NCBI GenBank assembly: GCA_017468425.1
Contig: JAFUIO010000012.1
Coordinates: forward strand, 1-64,000
Reading direction: 5' to 3'
Length of the DNA: 64,000 nt
DNA from: Clostridia bacterium
GTDB lineage: Bacteria; Bacillota; Clostridia; Oscillospirales; Acutalibacteraceae
The position numbers and the translations under genes were made by a program. Each line of letters begins with the position of its first letter. The stretch's first letter is position 1. The notes under the pieces are model-generated. The model was not told the origin of the DNA and searched no databases. It saw only the letters and a list, made by a program, of their open reading frames with translations. Of the stretch, positions 60,467-64,000 are shown piece after piece.

Positions 60467-62100
60467 TGAAGTATTATTCTTCAAATCTTGATATATTGGA
60501 CTCGCAGTATTCATTACAGTCATTTGTTTTTGAAAACAGCAAAAGCAAAAAAGACCGCCGAAAAGCAACTGAATTAATGCAAAGCGGAGATGAGTTTTAC
60601 ACAGACGAAGATAAGAAAATTCTTTGTGACGAAAATATTTCCATTGAAGAAAAGATAAAATATCTTGAAGAAAAGCACAATGAATTTGAGTCACTTAAAA
60701 AGTTGAATGATGAAGAAAACGCAAAAATTGAAAAAGAACTTTGTGAAGAATTTTCAACGGCTTTTCGTGAGATGAAAATTCATTATTATAATTATATTCT
60801 TGAAAAAGATGGCGACGATTTGGTTTTAGCCTATGAAGATAATGATTCGTTCAGAAAATCGTTGGTTTTCCGCAATGCCGTATGCAACACAGGGGTAGAA
60901 GACTTTCAGGCAATTAATTGGTATGAATTAAGCAAATCAGACGGGAAATATTACCTTGAAATGGCACTGTCAAACCTTGATGAGTTAAAATTCTGTATGA
61001 TTGTTTTTGATTCGGTTTCAACAAAAACAGAAGTTTTCAATGCGATGAACACACGGATTCTGGAAAATCAATGGCTTTATCTTTCGTGGATATGTGAAGA
61101 TATCCTGAAGAAAAATGAATATGCACCTGATAAAATAAACGAAGAAGAAAAAGAGCTTCTGCCTCTTATGAAAGTTGTTTCCGACATAGTGCTTTTACCT
61201 GAAACAGCAAAGCATGTTGAATGGGACAATGCGGCACTTGAAAAATTTGTAAGCCTTGCAAAAAGTTTGCAGATTGACAGCATTACTGCAGAAAGAATCA
61301 AGAAGGGCAGAATTACGCAAACACATCTTGCTGATGTTAAGTACGAGGTGCTGTGGACTTTTATTTACGATAAGCTTGTATCTTCACAGAAAGATTATCC
61401 GTCTAAAATTGAAAAATTGTGTGATAAAAGCCAACTTGATTTAACAAGAAGAAAAGTTACTGAAATAGTGCGAAAAGCGGGGTTTGAAGGTGAATATCCT
61501 GATTTTTATAAACGTGGTGCAATAACAAAGCCTGCTGCTGTCAATTCATATGGAACGGATTATATAATCTTTGGCGAAAAGGATGTAACACATTACATAA
61601 AATGCGTTGAGAGCTTTTACGAAACAGCAGAAATAACTTTCATCTGTGGTTTTGTAAGCAACAGAACACGCAAGGTTTATAATCCTGACGGTTTCTCTGC
61701 TATGTTTTCAGCAAAAGGAAAACGTTATTATAATACACTTGGTTTTGATTTTGGTGATGAAGAAACCGATATTGAGTCTGTAACCAAAGCTGCTGTTAAA
61801 ATAGCACTGCTTGAGAAACTTACAAAAGAAGAAAAGGCTAAATATTCAGGAAGTAACTTCGGATATCTGAAATTCCTTTTGTTTCTTTTTGTTTTCTGCT
61901 CGTTGAGTTTCGGTGTGCTTTTCACTCTCGGTATGATGTTGTTTGAAACTGTAATGCTATGGATTGAAAAAGGTGTTTTCAGTGAGGCTTTTTATGAAGT
62001 AATCAAATTTCCGTGGGTAAATTTTGGTGTAACTGCAGGTGTAGCCTTCGGAGGTTTGATAACACTGGCAATGGCTGTTATTAAAAAATTTACGAGGTGA
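60463..62100 (+). CDS. Unknown protein with two C-terminal membrane helices
   Basis: 545 residues from ATG 60463 after AAGGAG, overlapping the NUDIX stop; an adjacent ATG at 60466 is possible. The first ~460 residues are soluble and charged, with a coiled-coil stretch (residues ~60-100, IEEKIKYLEEKHNEFESLKK). Two membrane helices follow (about 468-492 and 518-538) and a basic end. No known catalytic motif is visible. Being coupled to a NUDIX hydrolase and a small membrane protein suggests a membrane-linked unit of unknown job. Confidence 0.7.
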   Translation: MMKYYSSNLDILDSQYSLQSFVFENSKSKKDRRKATELMQSGDEFYTDEDKKILCDENISIEEKIKYLEEKHNEFESLKKLNDEENAKIEKELCEEFSTAFREMKIHYYNYILEKDGDDLVLAYEDNDSFRKSLVFRNAVCNTGVEDFQAINWYELSKSDGKYYLEMALSNLDELKFCMIVFDSVSTKTEVFNAMNTRILENQWLYLSWICEDILKKNEYAPDKINEEEKELLPLMKVVSDIVLLPETAKHVEWDNAALEKFVSLAKSLQIDSITAERIKKGRITQTHLADVKYEVLWTFIYDKLVSSQKDYPSKIEKLCDKSQLDLTRRKVTEIVRKAGFEGEYPDFYKRGAITKPAAVNSYGTDYIIFGEKDVTHYIKCVESFYETAEITFICGFVSNRTRKVYNPDGFSAMFSAKGKRYYNTLGFDFGDEETDIESVTKAAVKIALLEKLTKEEKAKYSGSNFGYLKFLLFLFVFCSLSFGVLFTLGMMLFETVMLWIEKGVFSEAFYEVIKFPWVNFGVTAGVAFGGLITLAMAVIKKFTR

Positions 62101-62104
62101 CAAA

Positions 62105-62494
62105 GTGGATTTTATATCTGAAATTCTTCTTGAAATTTTCGGAGAGGTTTATCCGGAAATTATGACTGCAGTTTGTCCGGAAGCAAAGTTGAAAAAATGG
62201 CAGATGAAAATGATAATCGGAACAGAAGCCTTGGTTTTAATTATTCTGCTGATAATCGGTGCAGTAATGCTTTGTGAAACAGACGGTGAAAGCGTCTGGG
62301 GTAAAATTCTCTTATATCCTTCATCGGTTATAATCGTATTGCAGATGACATTCGGAATAATAACAATATTAAAAAACATAAGAGAAAATAAGAGCGGTTT
62401 CAATAATAAGCACCCCAAAAGTCAGATGCTTTTGGGGTGCTTATCTATACTGTCTGTGATTTTTTATTGGTCTTCGCCGAATTCAGCGATGTAA
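62105..62494 (+). CDS. Small membrane protein reading through a terminator hairpin
   Basis: 129 residues from GTG 62105 (GAGGTGA upstream). Two membrane helices (about residues 37-55 and 72-90) lie in the first 95 residues. After KNIRENKSGF the frame runs without a stop through the palindrome at 62,411-62,441 and 31 bp into the convergent lyase gene. The last ~30 residues (from HPKSQM on) therefore look non-native, and the original stop may have been lost. The family is not recognised. Confidence 0.5.
   Translation: MDFISEILLEIFGEVYPEIMTAVCPEAKLKKWQMKMIIGTEALVLIILLIIGAVMLCETDGESVWGKILLYPSSVIIVLQMTFGIITILKNIRENKSGFNNKHPKSQMLLGCLSILSVIFYWSSPNSAM
62409..62443 (-). terminator. Hairpin between the NUDIX operon and the lyase gene
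   Basis: AAGCACCCCAAAAG / CTTTTGGGGTGCTT, 14-bp perfect stem with 7-nt loop. T-tracts are short on both sides, so it may end both transcripts. Confidence 0.6.
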
Positions 62495-63912
62495 GCTTCA
62501 ACAAGTTTTTCGGGCCAGTCTGAAACGGGTTCAAGTCTGCCTGTGAAGAAACGGAGTGTTTTGGGCTCGTGTACGAAACGAAGTCCGCCGATAAGGTGTC
62601 TGTGGTCGTAGAGCCATTTAACACGGTCGATAACGTATTCTGTCTGTGAAAGAGTAAATACACGTCTGGGGAATGCAAGACGTACCATTTCAACTGAAGC
62701 AATACGTTCAGAGCCGTCTGCATTTCTTTCTTCAGAAAGAGTACCTCTTTCCATACCTCTGATACCGCCGCAGAGATAAAGTGCAGTAACAAGTGAGCCA
62801 GCAGGATATTCTTCTGATTTGATGTGGTCAACAAACTGTCTTGCATTGATGTGAGCACCGAGACCGCCGCCGGGTGTTACCATGGGGATTCCGTAATTGT
62901 CAAGCACGTCAACGCAATGCTTGATGAACTGGGGACCCTGTGAAATAATGTCCATATCCATTGATTCATCAAAGCCGATAATCATTGCTTCCATTTCTTT
63001 AACTGACATACCGCCGTATGTAAGGAAGCCTTCAAACATTGTGATGTAATCTTCCATTGAGTGGAACATTTCTTCGTCACGAACGAGAATTGCACCGCCT
63101 CTTGCAAAGCCGAATTTACGTGCAGAGAAGTAAATGATATCGAACAAATCTGCAATCATTCTTGTGATTTCGCGGATTGATTTGTCTTTCATTGATTCTT
63201 CACGTGTTTTGATGAAATAAAGGTTGTCCTGAAGAAGTGAAGCATCAAGCACAGTAACAATGCCGTATTCTTTAGCAAGGTCTGTTGCTTCTTTCATATT
63301 TTCGTAAGAAATAGGCTGACCGCCGATAAGGTTTGTACCTGCTTCAAGGCGGATATAAGAAATGTTATCTGCACCTTCTTTTTCAATACAAGCACGTACT
63401 TTGTCAAGGTCAATGTTACCTTTGAAGGGAAGATTGCTTTTTTCAATAAGACCTTCGTCTTTAACAAGCTCTTCAACTCTTGCACCGAGGCGTGTAACGT
63501 GAGCCTTTGAAGTTGTGAAATGGTAGTTCATAATAACACAGTTGTTTTCTTTAACGAAACGCTGTGCAATAATATGTTCGCAGGCACGTCCCTGATGAGT
63601 GGGGAGTACGTATTTGATGCCGAAGATTTCTTCGAGCTTATCTCTCATACGGTAGAAAGTTTCACTTCCTGCATATGCATCGTCAGCTCTGAGCATTGCA
63701 GACTGCATATTGTCGCTCATTGCGTTAACGCCTGAGTCTGTGAGCATATCCATAAAAATATCGCCGTTATGGAGAAGGAATGTATTAAAACCTGCTTCTT
63801 TCATTTTTTCAAGTCTTTCTTTAGCAGGGAGAAGATTTAATTTCTGTACAATCTTAACCTTGTGCATTTCCATCGGAAGCGGGTCGTGTTTATAAAATTT
63901 AATTTCGGGCAT
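62464..63912 (-). CDS. Tryptophanase / tyrosine phenol-lyase family beta-eliminating lyase
   Basis: 482 residues from ATG 63912 (GGAGGAACCCAAA; the longer frame starts beyond the promoter). A PLP enzyme that splits tryptophan to indole, pyruvate and ammonia or tyrosine to phenol. Family blocks: LLPAKERLEKMKEAGFNTFLL, LTDSGVNAMSDNMQSAML, PTHQGRACEH, RLEAGTNLIGGQP and DASLLQDNLYFI. The PLP lysine is Lys266 in SARKFGFARGG, where classical TnaA/TPL have SAKKD; this variant loop makes the substrate uncertain. No TnaC-like leader fits in the ~30-nt 5' region, so classical tna attenuation is absent. Confidence 0.85.
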   Translation of the reverse strand: MPEIKFYKHDPLPMEMHKVKIVQKLNLLPAKERLEKMKEAGFNTFLLHNGDIFMDMLTDSGVNAMSDNMQSAMLRADDAYAGSETFYRMRDKLEEIFGIKYVLPTHQGRACEHIIAQRFVKENNCVIMNYHFTTSKAHVTRLGARVEELVKDEGLIEKSNLPFKGNIDLDKVRACIEKEGADNISYIRLEAGTNLIGGQPISYENMKEATDLAKEYGIVTVLDASLLQDNLYFIKTREESMKDKSIREITRMIADLFDIIYFSARKFGFARGGAILVRDEEMFHSMEDYITMFEGFLTYGGMSVKEMEAMIIGFDESMDMDIISQGPQFIKHCVDVLDNYGIPMVTPGGGLGAHINARQFVDHIKSEEYPAGSLVTALYLCGGIRGMERGTLSEERNADGSERIASVEMVRLAFPRRVFTLSQTEYVIDRVKWLYDHRHLIGGLRFVHEPKTLRFFTGRLEPVSDWPEKLVEAYIAEFGEDQ

Positions 63913-63944
63913 TTTGGGTTCCTCCTGAAAAATAATCTGTACAT

Positions 63945-63973
63945 ATAATATACAAGAAATGAGCATTTGTCAA
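63945..63973 (-). promoter_or_regulatory. Promoter of the lyase gene
   Basis: Minus strand TTGACA (63968-63973), 17 bp, TATTAT (63945-63950), giving a short leader. Confidence 0.8.
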
Positions 63974-64000
63974 ATTGATAATTATAATAAATATCATCGA

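Noticed and set aside
60005..60694. 229-codon minus-strand frame
   Set aside because: Antisense to the NUDIX gene and the following gene, Cys/Phe-rich shadow.
63913..63944. tnaC-like leader peptide before the lyase gene
   Set aside because: The space between promoter and start codon is about 30 nt, too short for a leader frame and attenuator.
1..64000. tRNA, rRNA and CRISPR arrays
   Set aside because: Looked for T-loop motifs, conserved rRNA stretches and regularly spaced direct repeats; none found by eye.

Overview
The window is AT-rich, compactly coded chromosomal DNA from an anaerobic, probably gut-associated Clostridia (Firmicutes). I infer an uncultured Oscillospirales/Ruminococcaceae-like lineage. 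The clues are TTGACA-17-TATAAT promoters, GGAGG/GGTGA ribosome binding sites with ATG, GTG and TTG starts, many U-tailed terminators, BspA-type leucine-rich surface proteins ending in a Trp-rich tail, an SLH-domain protein, a CIRCE operator on htpG, plant-glycan glycosidases and a tryptophanase-family lyase. No rRNA, tRNA or CRISPR array was seen, and assignment below class is not supported by the sequence alone.

Layout. 1-2,500 looks like the edge of a mobile or decayed region: the C-terminus of a large serine recombinase, an IS3-type transposase fragment, a DUF5131 (phage Gp37-like) gene and a DUF2812-like membrane protein. 2,500-5,300 is gene-poor but rich in structure: two candidate structured RNAs (the one at about 3,003-3,166 is 6S-like), a secreted BspA-like protein, and behind it a three-fold repeated unit carrying small membrane-peptide genes on the opposite strand. 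5,300-7,850 is core metabolism (class II aldolase, TrmH/SpoU methyltransferase, DUF3267 metalloprotease). An intact IS3-family element (7,985-9,320) sits in what appears to be the loop of an intrinsic terminator. 9,471-17,713 is a glycan-use operon (MFS, GH106-like, membrane-anchored phosphoesterase, second MFS, GH127), with a GH95-like glycosidase convergent to it (17,761-19,851).

19,900-28,700 holds a beta-propeller-like protein, a TPR/DUF4037 nucleotidyltransferase/HAD series, an MFS paralogue, an M1-like lipoprotein peptidase, another HAD protein, a GH16 glucanase and an AIM24 protein. 28,800-38,100 has an SGNH-SLH surface esterase, a YgjV-like membrane protein, an operon of TypA/BipA - HAD phosphatase - sugar transporter - methyltransferase, and the convergent, CIRCE-controlled htpG. 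38,200-45,900 is a long co-directional run: dTMP kinase, DUF2156, GNAT, DJ-1, MltG, U32 peptidase, an unpaired fumarase/tartrate dehydratase beta subunit and a Gfo/Idh oxidoreductase.

45,890-51,000 is accessory: twin about 107-bp imperfect palindromes, a secreted alpha/beta hydrolase, and an XRE regulator divergent from a BspA-like surface protein that is broken by a one-base deletion in an A-tract, with palindromic operator-like sites between them. 51,000-64,000 contains a CapA-like protein, a GPH transporter, citrate synthase with a small antisense RNA gene at its 3' end, a two-gene operon of zinc-ribbon membrane proteins with a shared unknown extracellular domain, a NUDIX/unknown-membrane-protein operon, and the tryptophanase-family lyase. 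The least explained parts are the tandem small-peptide units at 4,355-5,130, the palindromes at 45,893-46,115 and the stand-alone RNA candidates.
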